Shown here in pieces: positions 41,790-52,903 of a DNA stretch of 64,000 nucleotides. The DNA comes from Janthinobacterium sp. 64 (GTDB lineage: Bacteria > Pseudomonadota > Gammaproteobacteria > Burkholderiales > Burkholderiaceae_D), in assembly GCF_002813325.1 (NCBI RefSeq), contig NZ_PHUG01000001.1:4464001-4528000 (forward strand), written 5' to 3'. The position numbers and the translations under genes were made by a program. The notes below the pieces were generated by a model, which was given only the letters and a program-made list of their open reading frames with translations, did no database searches and had not been told where the DNA came from. Within the stretch, counting starts at the first letter, position 1; each line of letters begins with the position of its first letter.

Positions 41790-41874
41790 GGCGTGTTCCA
41801 GGTGCGTGGAAGAATCCATGATCATACCCGCAAGCGGGCGGCGGCAGCGCTGCCGCGATACCGCCGCGCGTGCA

Positions 41875-43122
41875 TTAGTTCAGGCGCCAGACGTATTGCA
41901 CTTTCACGCTGGCGCTGACCGGCTTGCCGCCAGCCAAGGCCGGCTTGAACGTGCACTTGGCAATGCCGCTGCGCGCCGCCTCGTCGAGGGCCGGATGGCC
42001 GCTGCTGTTGACCACGCTCGAGCCCAATACCTTGCCGGCGGCACTGACGTCAAAGGACATGTTGACCGTGCCCTCTTCCTTCGCCTGCAGCGATGCGGCT
42101 GGGTAGACCGGTTTGCCGCACACGCCAAAGTCGATGACGGGGCGGCGCTCCAGTACCGGCGCGCTATCGGCGGCGACGGCCTGGCCGTAGATGCCGAGGC
42201 AGGCGCCGGCGAGGGCAAGCAGCGGCACGGCTGCCTTCCAGTTCAGGGTTTGTGGTGCGGGGCGCAGCAATCGTTTGATACGTGACATAAGATCTCCTCC
42301 GTCGGCCGCCTGGGCCAGGTGGTGGGTTGAGAACTGGAGACGTTCCAGTTCCGAGAGTGCAAGAGCCAGACGCCGCGGTTCGCCCAGTTGTCTTGCTGCG
42401 AAATCATCTGCAATGTGTTCGCGTTCGAGACGCACGCCGCGCGAAATCCACCAGACGGCAGGGTGGAAGAACAGCAGCGCTTCGATGGCGTTTTGCAGCA
42501 GGTTGAGCAGATAATCGTGGCGCCGGATATGCGCCAGTTCATGCGCCAGCAGTGCGTCGAGCAGCTGCGGCGGCATGCCCGTGACCAGCGCCGCAGGCAC
42601 CAGCGCCATGGGTCGCCAGATGCCGGCCGTGAGCGGGCTGGCGATGTTGTCGAGCACGCGCAGCCGCACGGGCCGTGTTACGCCAGCATCCTGCGCCATG
42701 CCCGATAAACGCGCCTGCCAGTGAGCATGCGTGCTGCCGGTCTGGCTGGCGCTGCGTGCTATCCACAGCATGCCCAGCGCCATGCGCAGGGCCAGCATGG
42801 CGGCGCACAGCGCCCACACGCCGACGACGGCGCGCAGCAGCAGGTCCAGGTCGGGCAAGCTGTCGGGCGCCAGCAGGGCGGTGGACAGCAAGGCGCTGGA
42901 GAAGAGGGCGCCCGTGGCATCGGCACCGGCCAGGCGCAGATACAAGCCCGCGGCAGGCCACGCCAGGCAGGCCAGCAGGGCGCCGCAGCCGACGGCGTAG
43001 CGCGCCTCTGGCCGCGCATTGCGCAGGGCGGCCCACGCCAGCGCCGTGGTGCAGCCGATCAGGATGCCCTGCCACAGGAAGTGCAGCAGGGTACAGCCCA
43101 GGGCCGGCACGAAGCCGTTCAT
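41875..43122 (-). CDS. M56 (BlaR1/MecR1-like) membrane metallopeptidase with TonB C-terminal domain
   Basis: This 415-residue protein has about four transmembrane helices (within 1-125) and a cytoplasmic M56 peptidase domain with zinc motif HELAH (194-198), followed by a Glu-containing helix. It has one more helix near 310. A C-terminal domain follows (about 330-415; PVYPAASLQAKEEGTVNMSFDV) that matches TonB C-terminal/energy-transducer folds instead of a penicillin sensor. It overlaps the BlaI-type repressor gene by ATGA, the arrangement of signal-responsive protease/repressor pairs. The inducer is unknown. Confidence 0.88.
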   Translation of the reverse strand: MNGFVPALGCTLLHFLWQGILIGCTTALAWAALRNARPEARYAVGCGALLACLAWPAAGLYLRLAGADATGALFSSALLSTALLAPDSLPDLDLLLRAVVGVWALCAAMLALRMALGMLWIARSASQTGSTHAHWQARLSGMAQDAGVTRPVRLRVLDNIASPLTAGIWRPMALVPAALVTGMPPQLLDALLAHELAHIRRHDYLLNLLQNAIEALLFFHPAVWWISRGVRLEREHIADDFAARQLGEPRRLALALSELERLQFSTHHLAQAADGGDLMSRIKRLLRPAPQTLNWKAAVPLLALAGACLGIYGQAVAADSAPVLERRPVIDFGVCGKPVYPAASLQAKEEGTVNMSFDVSAAGKVLGSSVVNSSGHPALDEAARSGIAKCTFKPALAGGKPVSASVKVQYVWRLN

Positions 43123-43502
43123 GACTGATCGTCCTTGAGCATTTTTTCGATCTCTTCGCGTTCGGCGCGCGACACGCCCGTGCGCAGGGCCGCCAGCACC
43201 AGTGCCTTGGCCGAGCCGGCGAAAGCCTTCTGCATCAGTTCTTTCAGCAGATTCGTCTGCAGGCTGTGCTGGGCCTGGGCCGGCGCATACACGTGCGAGC
43301 GCTGGCTTTCGTCGCGGATCAGCAAGCCCTTGGTGTGCATGATCTGCATCAGGCGCAACACGGTGCCATACGTGATGGCCGGCTTGGCCAGCGCCATCGC
43401 CTCGTGCACCTGCTTGGCCGTGGCGGCGCCCAGCGGCCACAGTGCCTGCAGCAGATCAAGTTCGGCTGCCGTCGGTTTCGGGATATCGTGCGTCTTGGCC
43501 AT
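43119..43502 (-). CDS. BlaI/MecI/CopY family transcriptional repressor
   Basis: This 127-residue winged-helix repressor begins with the family pattern PTAAELDLLQALWPLGAATAKQVHEAM, continues ITYGTVLRLMQIMHTKGLL, and has a C-terminal dimerisation part. BlaI proteins are cleaved through their M56 partner, encoded here with a 4-base overlap. The AT-rich region just upstream (43530-43580) is the likely promoter/operator; it contains TAGAC repeated 14 bases apart and an ACA-N4-TGT palindrome, but no clear consensus. Confidence 0.92.
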   Translation of the reverse strand: MAKTHDIPKPTAAELDLLQALWPLGAATAKQVHEAMALAKPAITYGTVLRLMQIMHTKGLLIRDESQRSHVYAPAQAQHSLQTNLLKELMQKAFAGSAKALVLAALRTGVSRAEREEIEKMLKDDQS

Positions 43503-43789
43503 GCTGTTTTCCTCTTGCCAGAATTTCAATATGGCTAGACTAATCGTTATAGACAAAAATGTATACTTTAATTTTCAAATGAAGCGCAAGCTGCCTTTAT
43601 GCGATAAAAAGAACTAGACAGCACGGTATAGATGCGCTCGCGTGGCAGGTAAACGCACACGCGGCGGCGTCGAAATAATTGCATTTTGGAAATTATCATG
43701 TAATCATCTTCTATTCCTGTCGGAATATAGTTGATCTGGCCGATCATCTGGATGGCCGAGCGCTCATTTACTCTCTCCCTTACTCTGCC

Positions 43790-44404
43790 ATGCGCCTTAA
43801 AGAAGCTTTGCTGTTGACGACCTGTACTCTCGTGCTGGCCGGATGCCATACCACGCGCTCCTCTCCCCGCTATGTATTTGCAGATACCACGCAGCCGTCG
43901 GCAAGTCTGGCGATTCAATCGATCCATACCGGGTCGCGGCAAAAAGCCACCGTCGACCGCAATGAAGTCGACTGTGCTCCCGACGGCAAGTGGAAGGCGC
44001 AACGCAGCTTCGAGCTGGCCAGTTTCCAGGGCGCGAAGTTCAGCGATCCGCCGGTCTTGGTGCGCCTGCCGGAAGGCATGTCGCATTTCTTTGTCAATTT
44101 CCCGGTCGGTTCATCGAACGAGTGTTCGATGTCCTTTGCCACCTACCTGGAAGCGGGGCATAGCTATACCTTGAAGGCGGATGGCCATCTGGGCGCCTTC
44201 TTTTCCCTTGACCCCGGCGGTTGCCGTGTTGCCGTGATCGATAACGACACCGGGCAAGCCAAGCATTTGATTAAGGGGCCGCACGCGCAATCGCAGTTCG
44301 GTTCCGTGTCCTGTCCGAATCCGGCGCTGTTCGCAGCCGCTGCCGAAGCTGCGGAGCACGCCGCAGACGCTGCGGAGGCGGCTGCGGCTGCTGCGGCCAA
44401 GTAA
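43790..44404 (+). CDS. hypothetical lipoprotein with alanine-rich C-terminus
   Basis: This 204-residue protein has a lipoprotein signal with lipobox VLAGC. The mature region is a beta-rich domain (about 60-180; PVLVRLPEGMSHFFVNFPVG, EAGHSYTLKADG) with four further Cys that could form disulfides. It ends with an alanine-rich helix of about 25 residues. The start at 43790 was chosen because it gives a proper lipoprotein signal. It is convergent with gatB across a shared terminator. I know no family function. Confidence 0.75.
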   Translation: MRLKEALLLTTCTLVLAGCHTTRSSPRYVFADTTQPSASLAIQSIHTGSRQKATVDRNEVDCAPDGKWKAQRSFELASFQGAKFSDPPVLVRLPEGMSHFFVNFPVGSSNECSMSFATYLEAGHSYTLKADGHLGAFFSLDPGGCRVAVIDNDTGQAKHLIKGPHAQSQFGSVSCPNPALFAAAAEAAEHAADAAEAAAAAAAK

Positions 44405-44483
44405 GGCGCCGCGGGCGCCGCCCAGGGCGGCAAGGGAAGGGGCGCAGGCATCGCCAGATACCTGGCATGCCAGTTTCTCCATT

Positions 44484-44511
44484 AAAAAAAGACGCCGCGG
44501 CGTCTTTTTTT
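44484..44511. terminator. bidirectional terminator between lipoprotein gene and gatB
   Basis: The perfect palindrome GACGCCGCGGCGTC is flanked by seven A on the left and seven T on the right, so it can terminate transcription from both sides. Confidence 0.88.
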
Positions 44512-44530
44512 GAGGGGGATGGAGGGGCGC

Positions 44531-45991
44531 TTATCCCGCCAGCTTGGCCTTCAGCAACTCTGTCAGCTGGGCCGGATCAGCCTTGCCCTTGGACGCTTTC
44601 ATGGACTGGCCGATCAGCGCGTTGATGGCCGCTTCCTTGCCGGCGCGGTACTGTTCCACCGACTTGGCGTTCGCCGCCAGCACTGCGTCAACGATGGCTT
44701 CCAGGGCGCCGGAGTCGGAGATTTGGCGCAGATCCTTGGCGTCGATGATGGTATCGACCAGGTTCTCGTCGCTGGACTTCGCTTCCCACATGCCGACGAA
44801 GACCTCTTTTGCCGCCTTGTTCGAGATCGTGCCATCGGCAATGCGCTTGAGCATGGCGGCCAGCTGCGCGGCGGAGACGGGCGCGTCGTCCAGGTCCACG
44901 CCTTCGCGGTTCAGGGTCGACGATACGTCGCCCATCAGCCAGTTGGCGGCGGCCTTGGCGTTTTCCTTGCCGGCCTTGTCGACCACGGCGACGAAATAGG
45001 TGGCCATGGCTTTCGATTGCGTCAGCACCAGCGCATCGTAGTCCGGCAGCGCGTATTCGTTGATGAAACGGGCGCGCATGGCGGCAGGCAGTTCCGGCAT
45101 CGACGCCTTGACCGTGTCGATCCACGCTTGCGAGATGACCAGCGGCGGCAGGTCAGGATCCGGGAAGTAGCGGTAATCCTGGGCGTCTTCCTTGCTGCGC
45201 ATTTCGCGCGTTTCCTTGCGGTCCGGATCGTACAAACGCGTCGCTTGCACGACCTTGCCGCCGTCTTCGATCAATTCGATCTGGCGGCGCACTTCCACGT
45301 GCACGGCTTCTTCGATGAAGCGGAAGGAGTTCAGGTTCTTGATTTCGCAGCGGGTGCCGAATTCCTTCTGGCCGACAGGACGCACGGAAACGTTGACGTC
45401 GCAGCGGAACGAGCCTTCCTGCATGTTGCCGTCGCAAACGCCCAGCCACATGACCAGCGAGTGCAGGGCCTTGGCGTAGGCCACGGCTTCGGCGGCGCTG
45501 CGGATCTCCGGTTCCGAGACGATTTCCAGCAGTGGCGTGCCGGCGCGGTTCAAGTCGATGCCGCTCATGCCCGCATAGTCTTCGTGCAGCGATTTACCGG
45601 CGTCTTCTTCCAGGTGGGCGCGCGTCAGGTTGACCGTCTTGGTGACGAATTCGCCATCCTTTTCGTAGCCGAAGGTCAGGGCGCCGCCGATGACGACGGG
45701 GTCCTCGAACTGGCTGATCTGGTAGCCCTTCGGCGAATCCGGATAAAAATAGTTTTTGCGCGCGAAGACCGAGTGCGGCGCCACGGTGGCGCCCACGGCC
45801 AAACCAAAACGGATCGCGCGCTCGACGGCTTGCTTGTTCATCACGGGCAGCACGCCTGGCAGCGCCAGGTCGACGGGGCTCGCCTGCGTGTTGGCGTCGG
45901 CGCCGTACTTGATCGGCGAACCGCTGAAAATTTTGGATTCGGTCGTGAGCTGCACGTGGTTCTCAAGACCGATGACGACTTCCCATTGCAT
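44531..45991 (-). CDS. gatB: aspartyl/glutamyl-tRNA amidotransferase subunit B
   Basis: This 486-residue GatB starts [22 protein letters not shown]. It has the catalytic-site stretches [18 protein letters not shown] and [16 protein letters not shown], the cradle region DVNVSVRP, and a C-terminal tRNA-binding YqeY-like tail. With GatA and GatC it converts misacylated Glu-tRNA-Gln or Asp-tRNA-Asn to the amidated forms. The order gatC-gatA-gatB on the minus strand with 50-bp gaps indicates one operon ending at the terminator at 44484. Confidence 0.97.
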   Translation of the reverse strand: MQWEVVIGLENHVQLTTESKIFSGSPIKYGADANTQASPVDLALPGVLPVMNKQAVERAIRFGLAVGATVAPHSVFARKNYFYPDSPKGYQISQFEDPVVIGGALTFGYEKDGEFVTKTVNLTRAHLEEDAGKSLHEDYAGMSGIDLNRAGTPLLEIVSEPEIRSAAEAVAYAKALHSLVMWLGVCDGNMQEGSFRCDVNVSVRPVGQKEFGTRCEIKNLNSFRFIEEAVHVEVRRQIELIEDGGKVVQATRLYDPDRKETREMRSKEDAQDYRYFPDPDLPPLVISQAWIDTVKASMPELPAAMRARFINEYALPDYDALVLTQSKAMATYFVAVVDKAGKENAKAAANWLMGDVSSTLNREGVDLDDAPVSAAQLAAMLKRIADGTISNKAAKEVFVGMWEAKSSDENLVDTIIDAKDLRQISDSGALEAIVDAVLAANAKSVEQYRAGKEAAINALIGQSMKASKGKADPAQLTELLKAKLAG

Positions 45992-46043
45992 AGTGTTCTC
46001 GCTTATTTTTGTTGGCGCCGCCGGGGCGGCGCGTGTGTTCTTA

Positions 46044-47528
46044 TTAAATACCGGCAGGGCTGCGCGTATGCCAGTCCGTCACCAGCTGGTACTGGTGGGC
46101 CACGTTCAGCAGCCTGGCTTCGCCAAAATAATTGCCGATGATTTGCAGGCCGACGGGGCGCTTGCCGTTTTTCTCGCCTGCGCCGAAGCCGCATGGAATC
46201 GACATGCCGGGCAAGCCGGCCAGGCTGGTCGACAGGGTGTAGATGTCGGCCAGGTAGTTCGCCACCGGGTCGTCCGTCTTGTCGCCCAGGTCCCAGGCGA
46301 CGGTCGGCGCGACGGGTCCCATGATGACGTCGCAGACGGCGTTCGGGCCATTCAATACGGCGTCGAAATCCTGCGCGATCAGGCGGCGGATCTTTTGCGC
46401 CTTCAGGTAGTAGGCGTCGTAGTAGCCGTGGCACAGCACATAGGTGCCGACCATGATGCGGCGCTGCACTTCCGGGCCGAAGCCCTGGGCGCGCGACTTT
46501 TTGTACATGTCCTGCAAATCCTTGTACTCGGCGGCGCGGTGGCCGTAGCGCACGCCATCGTAGCGCGACAGGTTCGACGACGCTTCGGCCGGGGCGATCA
46601 TGTAGTAGGCGGGAATCGACAGGGCCGTATTCGGCAGCGAAATGTCGACCAGGGTGGCGCCCAGCTTTTCATACTGCGCCAGCGCGCCGCGCACGGCCGC
46701 TTCCACGTCCTTGGCCAGGCCCTCGCCGAAATACTCGCGCGGTACGCCGATGCGCAAGCCCGTCAACGGCTGGCCCAGTTCACGCGAAAAATCTTCCGTC
46801 ACGCCGCCCTGTTCCGGCGACAGGCTGGTCGAGTCGCGCTCGTCGAAGCCGGCCATGGCCGTGAGCAGCAGGGCGCAGTCTTCGGCCGAGCGGGCCATCG
46901 GGCCGCCCTGGTCCAGCGACGAGGCAAAGGCGATCATGCCGAAGCGCGAGACGCGGCCATAGGTCGGCTTGATGCCGGTGATGCCACAGAAGGCGGCTGG
47001 CTGGCGGATCGAGCCGCCCGTGTCGGTGCCGGTGGCCGCTGGCGTCAGGCCGGCCGCGACGGCGGCCGCCGAGCCGCCGGACGAGCCGCCTGGCACGGCC
47101 GTCTTGTCCCACGGGTTCTGCACGGCGCCGAAGGCCGAGTTCTCGTTGCCGGAACCCATGGCGAATTCATCGCAATTGACCTTGCCCAGGGTGACCATGC
47201 CGGCTGCCTGGAATTTTTCCACCACGGTGGCGTCAAACGGGCTGGCGTAGTTGGCCAGCATTTTCGAGCCGGCCGTCGTGCGCCAGCCGCGGGTCACGAA
47301 CAGGTCCTTGTGCGCGATCGGCACGCCCGTCAACGGCGTGGCGGTGCCAGCGGCGATGCGAGCATCCGCTTCGGCAGCTTGCGCCAGGGTCAGGGCACGG
47401 TCGACGTGCAAGAAAGCGTTCGAGTTGTCCGCTGCGATGCGGTCGAGGAAATGCGTCGCCAGTGCAACGGCGGAAATTTCCTTGTTCTGCAAGAGCGTGG
47501 ACAGCTGTTTGATGGATTTTGTATGCAT
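46044..47528 (-). CDS. gatA: aspartyl/glutamyl-tRNA amidotransferase subunit A
   Basis: This 494-residue amidase-signature enzyme releases ammonia from glutamine for GatB. The Ser-cisSer-Lys triad is visible in AHKDLF (Lys), [13 protein letters not shown] and [16 protein letters not shown]. It lies between gatC (52 bp upstream) and gatB (52 bp downstream). The start [19 protein letters not shown] is typical for the subunit. Confidence 0.97.
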   Translation of the reverse strand: MHTKSIKQLSTLLQNKEISAVALATHFLDRIAADNSNAFLHVDRALTLAQAAEADARIAAGTATPLTGVPIAHKDLFVTRGWRTTAGSKMLANYASPFDATVVEKFQAAGMVTLGKVNCDEFAMGSGNENSAFGAVQNPWDKTAVPGGSSGGSAAAVAAGLTPAATGTDTGGSIRQPAAFCGITGIKPTYGRVSRFGMIAFASSLDQGGPMARSAEDCALLLTAMAGFDERDSTSLSPEQGGVTEDFSRELGQPLTGLRIGVPREYFGEGLAKDVEAAVRGALAQYEKLGATLVDISLPNTALSIPAYYMIAPAEASSNLSRYDGVRYGHRAAEYKDLQDMYKKSRAQGFGPEVQRRIMVGTYVLCHGYYDAYYLKAQKIRRLIAQDFDAVLNGPNAVCDVIMGPVAPTVAWDLGDKTDDPVANYLADIYTLSTSLAGLPGMSIPCGFGAGEKNGKRPVGLQIIGNYFGEARLLNVAHQYQLVTDWHTRSPAGI

Positions 47529-47580
47529 GGCGTTTCTATTTTGATATTCGACGGGAAGACAACAGCATGGAGTGGCGCAG

Positions 47581-47883
47581 TTACTCGATCACTTTTGGCA
47601 CCAGGTACAAGCCATCCTGTACCTTCGGCGCCACGGCCTGGTAGGCGTCGCGGCGATTCTGTTCTGTGGCGACGTCCTCGCGCAGGCGCAGGGCGATATT
47701 GTCCATATGGGCAGCCAGCGGGTGGCTCAGGGGCGCCACGCCATCGGTATTGACGGCTTGCATTTGTTCCGCCAGGGCAAAAATCTTGTTCAATTGGGCC
47801 AGGGACGTGACGGCCTGATCGTCGGCCATTTCGAGTTGGGCCAGGTGGGCGATGCGTTTTACGTCGGAGAGTGTCAGGGACAT
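47581..47883 (-). CDS. gatC: aspartyl/glutamyl-tRNA amidotransferase subunit C
   Basis: This 100-residue GatC stabilises the GatAB complex. It begins [19 protein letters not shown] and ends with the strand pair [17 protein letters not shown] typical of the family. The ATG at 47883 gives the usual length; the open frame upstream has no match. It is first in the gatCAB operon, divergent from mreB. Confidence 0.95.
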   Translation of the reverse strand: MSLTLSDVKRIAHLAQLEMADDQAVTSLAQLNKIFALAEQMQAVNTDGVAPLSHPLAAHMDNIALRLREDVATEQNRRDAYQAVAPKVQDGLYLVPKVIE

Positions 47884-49278
<1,395 letters not shown>

Positions 49279-49286
49279 TCTGACAG

Positions 49287-49318
49287 AAGGGCCGGAAACC
49301 AATCCGGCCTTTTTTTTC
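49287..49318 (+). terminator. terminator after mreB
   Basis: GGCCGGA pairs with TCCGGCC around a six-base loop, followed by eight T. It lies between mreB and mreC, so it probably lets mreB be expressed in excess over mreCD-mrdAB. Confidence 0.85.
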
Positions 49319-49389
49319 TGGTTTTGGCGCCGGCGTTTGACCGGGGCCTGTACGTTGGCGCACTGCGCCTGGCCTGATCATTGGAAGTC

Positions 49390-50403
49390 ATGGAATACAG
49401 TCCTCCGCCACTTTTCAAACAAGGCGCCTCCGCCCGCGTCAAGATGATGGTGTTCGCCGGCATTTCTATCGCCCTGTTACTGGTCGATTCGCGCATGCAC
49501 GCCTTGACGGCCGTGCGCCAGGCAGTCGGCACCGTGCTGTATCCGGTGCAGATGGCGGCCCTGGTGCCGCGCGATGTGGCGCTGGGCGTCGGCAACTATT
49601 TTTCGTCGCTGTCCTCCCTGGAAAAACAGGTGCGCGACCTGAAGCACGAGCAGATCGCCTCGGCGCAGATCATGCAGCAGGCGCAGCTCAATATCGTTGA
49701 GAACAACCATTTGCGCAAGCTGATGGAAGCGCGCGAGCGCGTTCCCGTCAAGACCATGATGGCTGAAGTCCTGTATGACACGCGCGATTCGGCCACGCGC
49801 AAGATCGTGCTGGACCGGGGCATCCAGAATGGCGTCGAACTGGGCCGCCCCGTGATCGACAACCTCGGCGTGGTGGGACAAGTCACGCGCGTGTTCCCGT
49901 TCACCTCCGAAGTGACCTTGCTGACCGATGAAGAACAGGCCATTCCCGTGCAGCTGCTGCGCAATGGCGTGCGCAGCGTGGCCATCGGCCGCGGCAAGTC
50001 CGGCACCATGGAGCTGCGCTTTACGGCCCCCACCGCCGACATCCAGATCGGCGACATCGTCATTACCTCGGGCCTCGACGGCCTGTACCCGGCCGGCCTG
50101 GCCGTGGCGCGCGTGACCCTGGTCGAGCGCAATGCGCATGGCCCGTTCGGCCGCGTCGTGTGCCAGCCGCTGGCCGGCATCGAACGCAACACCCAACTGC
50201 TCATCCTGATGACGTCACCGGAGATTCCGCCGCGTCCGCCAGTCGAAGACGTCAAGACGGGCCGCAAGATCGCCGGCAAGATGGCGCCGATCAAGGACCC
50301 GGCGGCCGCAGCGACCCCGCCCGCCGCCGCGACACCCGCGACACCTGCGGCAAAACCGCCAGCCGCGCCTGCCGCCGTGCCACCGAAGGAAGCGACACGA
50401 TGA
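49390..50403 (+). CDS. mreC: rod shape-determining protein MreC
   Basis: This 337-residue bitopic membrane protein has one TM helix (about 20-38), a coiled coil (about 72-110) and two beta domains (VLDRGIQNGVELGRPVIDNLG and ITSGLDGLYPAGLAVARV). A Pro/Ala-rich C-terminal tail (about 285-337) extends beyond the E. coli protein. MreC links MreB and PBP2 in the elongasome. The ATG at 49390 is preferred to the TTG at 49381. The stop overlaps the mreD start in ATGA. Confidence 0.95.
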   Translation: MEYSPPPLFKQGASARVKMMVFAGISIALLLVDSRMHALTAVRQAVGTVLYPVQMAALVPRDVALGVGNYFSSLSSLEKQVRDLKHEQIASAQIMQQAQLNIVENNHLRKLMEARERVPVKTMMAEVLYDTRDSATRKIVLDRGIQNGVELGRPVIDNLGVVGQVTRVFPFTSEVTLLTDEEQAIPVQLLRNGVRSVAIGRGKSGTMELRFTAPTADIQIGDIVITSGLDGLYPAGLAVARVTLVERNAHGPFGRVVCQPLAGIERNTQLLILMTSPEIPPRPPVEDVKTGRKIAGKMAPIKDPAAAATPPAAATPATPAAKPPAAPAAVPPKEATR

Positions 50404-50912
50404 ACCGCCCGCATTACATCCTGCTGCCGGTCAGCCCCCTGTTCATCGGCTTTTCCCTGCTGTGCGCTTTTTTGCTGAATTTGCTGCCATGGGGGCAGTT
50501 CGTCGGCGTGCCCGATTTCGTCGCCCTGGTGCTGGTCTTCTGGGGCATCCACCAGCCGCGCAAGGTCGGCATCGGCGTGGCCTTCTTCATGGGCTTGATG
50601 ATGGACGTGCACGACTCGACCCTGCTCGGCGAAAATGCGCTGGCCTACACCTTGCTGTCGTACTTCGCCATCATGATGCACCGCCGCGTGCTGTGGTTCC
50701 CCATCCTGACGCAGGCACTGCACGTGCTGCCGCTGCTGCTGCTGACGCAGGCGCTGCAATTGCTGACGCGCCTGATCGTCTCGGGCCGTTTCCCCGGCTG
50801 GCTCAATTTCATCGAGAGCTTCGTCGCCGTGGCCCTGTGGCCCTTGGTCACGTGGGTCTTGCTGGCGCCGCAGCGCCGCGCCGTGGACCGCGACCATAAC
50901 CGGCCGATCTGA
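50400..50912 (+). CDS. mreD: rod shape-determining protein MreD
   Basis: This 170-residue inner-membrane protein has about five helices. Typical features are PWGQFVGVPDFVALVLVFW, FFMGLMMDVHDSTLLGENALAY and the conserved Arg/Pro near the end. It is an elongasome component, encoded with a 4-base overlap after mreC and 12 bp before mrdA. Confidence 0.94.
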   Translation: MNRPHYILLPVSPLFIGFSLLCAFLLNLLPWGQFVGVPDFVALVLVFWGIHQPRKVGIGVAFFMGLMMDVHDSTLLGENALAYTLLSYFAIMMHRRVLWFPILTQALHVLPLLLLTQALQLLTRLIVSGRFPGWLNFIESFVAVALWPLVTWVLLAPQRRAVDRDHNRPI

Positions 50913-50924
50913 CGAGCGCCTGCC

Positions 50925-52895
50925 ATGACTGAACTGAAAAATACCGAGCGCGAGCTGCATTTTTTCCGCATGCGCCTGACCATCCTGGGCGCGCTCGTCT
51001 TCGTCTGCTTTTCGCTGCTGCTGGCGCGCTTCATCTGGTTGCAGGTGATCAAGCACGAAGATTATGCGACCAAGGCCGAGGACAACCGCATCGCCGTGGT
51101 GCCCATCGTGCCCACGCGGGGACTGATCCTCGACCGCAACGGCGTGGTGCTGGCGCGCAATTACTCGGCCTATACGCTGGAAATCACGCCGTCGAAATTG
51201 AGCGCCAGCCTCGATTCGGTGATCGACGAGTTGTCGACCCTGGTGCAGATCGACGTCAAGGACCGCCGCCGCTTCAAGAAGCTGCTGGAAGAATCGAAGA
51301 ACTTCGTCAGCGTGCCGCTGCGTACGCGCTTGACGGACGAAGAAGTGGCGCGCTTCACGGCGCAGCGTTTTCGCTTCCCCGGCGTGGAGGTGCAGGCGCG
51401 CTTGTTCCGCCAGTATCCGATGGGCGAGGTGGCCTCGCACGTGGTGGGCTTCATCGGCCGCATCAACCGCAATGAAGCCAAGGCGCTGGAAGAGGGCGAT
51501 GACGCGGCCAACTACAACGGCACCGACCATATCGGCAAGGAAGGCCTGGAAAAAAGCTACGAGAAGCAGCTGCATGGCACCACCGGCTACGAAGAAGTGG
51601 AAGTGTCGGCAGGCGGACGCGCCATGCGCACCCTGTCGCGCACGGCGGCCACCCCTGGCAACAATCTGATCCTGTCGATCGACATCGAACTGCAGAAGGT
51701 GGTCGAGGAAGCGTTCGGCGAATGGCGCGGCGCGGCCGTGGCGATCGACCCGGCCACCGGCGACATCCTCGCCTACGTCTCCAAGCCCGGCTACGACCCG
51801 AACCTGTTCGTCGACGGCATCGACCAGCAAAGCTGGAATGAACTCAATACCTCGCTGGACCGGCCGATGGTCAACCGGCCCCTGTCCGGCACCTACGCGC
51901 CCGGCTCCACCTTCAAGCCCTTCATGGCGCTGGCCGCACTCGAACTGGGCAAGCGCACGCCGAGCCAGGCGATTTCCGATCCCGGTTTCTTCATCCTCGG
52001 CGGCCACACCTTCCGCGACGACAAGGTGGGCGGCCATGGCACGGTGGACATGCACAAATCCATCGTCGTCTCGTGCAACACCTATTACTATCAGCTGGGC
52101 CGCGACATGGGCATCGACGCCATCCACGACTTCATGAAGCCGTTCGGTTTCGGCCAGCTGACGGGTATCGACCTGAATAACGAAAAGACGGGCGTGCTGC
52201 CGTCGACGGAATGGAAGCGCAACCGCTTCAAGACGCCGCAGCAGAAAAAATGGGTGGGCGGCGACACGATTTCGGTGAGTAACGGCTCCGGCTACAACTC
52301 GTATACGCCGCTGCAGATCGCTCATGCGACGGCCAATCTGGCCAACAACGGCGTGGTGATGAAGCCGCATCTGGTGAAGATCATCGAAGACGCGGCCACG
52401 CGCGCGCGCACCCTGACGGTACCGAAGGAAAGCTACCGCATTCCGCTCAAGCAGGAAAACATCGACACCATCAAGCGCGCCATGGTGGGCGTGACCAGCG
52501 AGCAGGGCGGCACGGCCGCGCGCATCTTCACCGGCGTGCAGTACACGGTGGGCGGTAAGACGGGGACGGCGCAGGTGGTGGGCATCAAGAAAAACGAGAA
52601 GTACAATGCCAAGCTGCTGGCCGAACGCCTGCGCGACAATGCCTTGTTTACGGCCTTCGCGCCGGCCGACAAGCCGCGCATCGCCATTGCCATCGTGGTG
52701 GAAAACGCGGGCTTCGGCGCCGGCGTGGCTGCGCCGATTGCGCGCAAGGCGCTCGACTACTACCTGCTGGGCAAGCGTCCGAGCGACAAGGAAAAGGACA
52801 CCACCAAGGTGCCCAAGGAAGATGCCGACGAAGTGCGCACCCTGGAAGAAATCACTGACGAGCAGGCCGCCCCGGCGGCACCTGCCAGGCAATAA
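50925..52895 (+). CDS. mrdA: penicillin-binding protein 2
   Basis: This 656-residue transpeptidase acts in side-wall elongation. It has an N-terminal TM helix (about 18-40), a PBP dimerisation domain (about 60-235) and a transpeptidase domain with SxxK at Ser328 (GSTFKPF). The SxN motif is in SVSNGSG, with GKTGTAQ near 547-553. An acidic tail follows. It works with RodA, encoded 8 bp downstream. Confidence 0.97.
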   Translation: MTELKNTERELHFFRMRLTILGALVFVCFSLLLARFIWLQVIKHEDYATKAEDNRIAVVPIVPTRGLILDRNGVVLARNYSAYTLEITPSKLSASLDSVIDELSTLVQIDVKDRRRFKKLLEESKNFVSVPLRTRLTDEEVARFTAQRFRFPGVEVQARLFRQYPMGEVASHVVGFIGRINRNEAKALEEGDDAANYNGTDHIGKEGLEKSYEKQLHGTTGYEEVEVSAGGRAMRTLSRTAATPGNNLILSIDIELQKVVEEAFGEWRGAAVAIDPATGDILAYVSKPGYDPNLFVDGIDQQSWNELNTSLDRPMVNRPLSGTYAPGSTFKPFMALAALELGKRTPSQAISDPGFFILGGHTFRDDKVGGHGTVDMHKSIVVSCNTYYYQLGRDMGIDAIHDFMKPFGFGQLTGIDLNNEKTGVLPSTEWKRNRFKTPQQKKWVGGDTISVSNGSGYNSYTPLQIAHATANLANNGVVMKPHLVKIIEDAATRARTLTVPKESYRIPLKQENIDTIKRAMVGVTSEQGGTAARIFTGVQYTVGGKTGTAQVVGIKKNEKYNAKLLAERLRDNALFTAFAPADKPRIAIAIVVENAGFGAGVAAPIARKALDYYLLGKRPSDKEKDTTKVPKEDADEVRTLEEITDEQAAPAAPARQ

Positions 52896-52903
52896 GGAAG
52901 CAC

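Noticed and set aside
41875..43502. Beta-lactam resistance operon
   Set aside because: A BlaI/M56 pair is present, but no beta-lactamase gene lies nearby and the sensor domain does not look like a penicillin-binding domain.
49596..52892. 1098-codon minus-strand open frame over mreC, mreD and mrdA
   Set aside because: It spans three real genes on the other strand and reads as low-complexity His/Arg/Gln-rich sequence without any domain.
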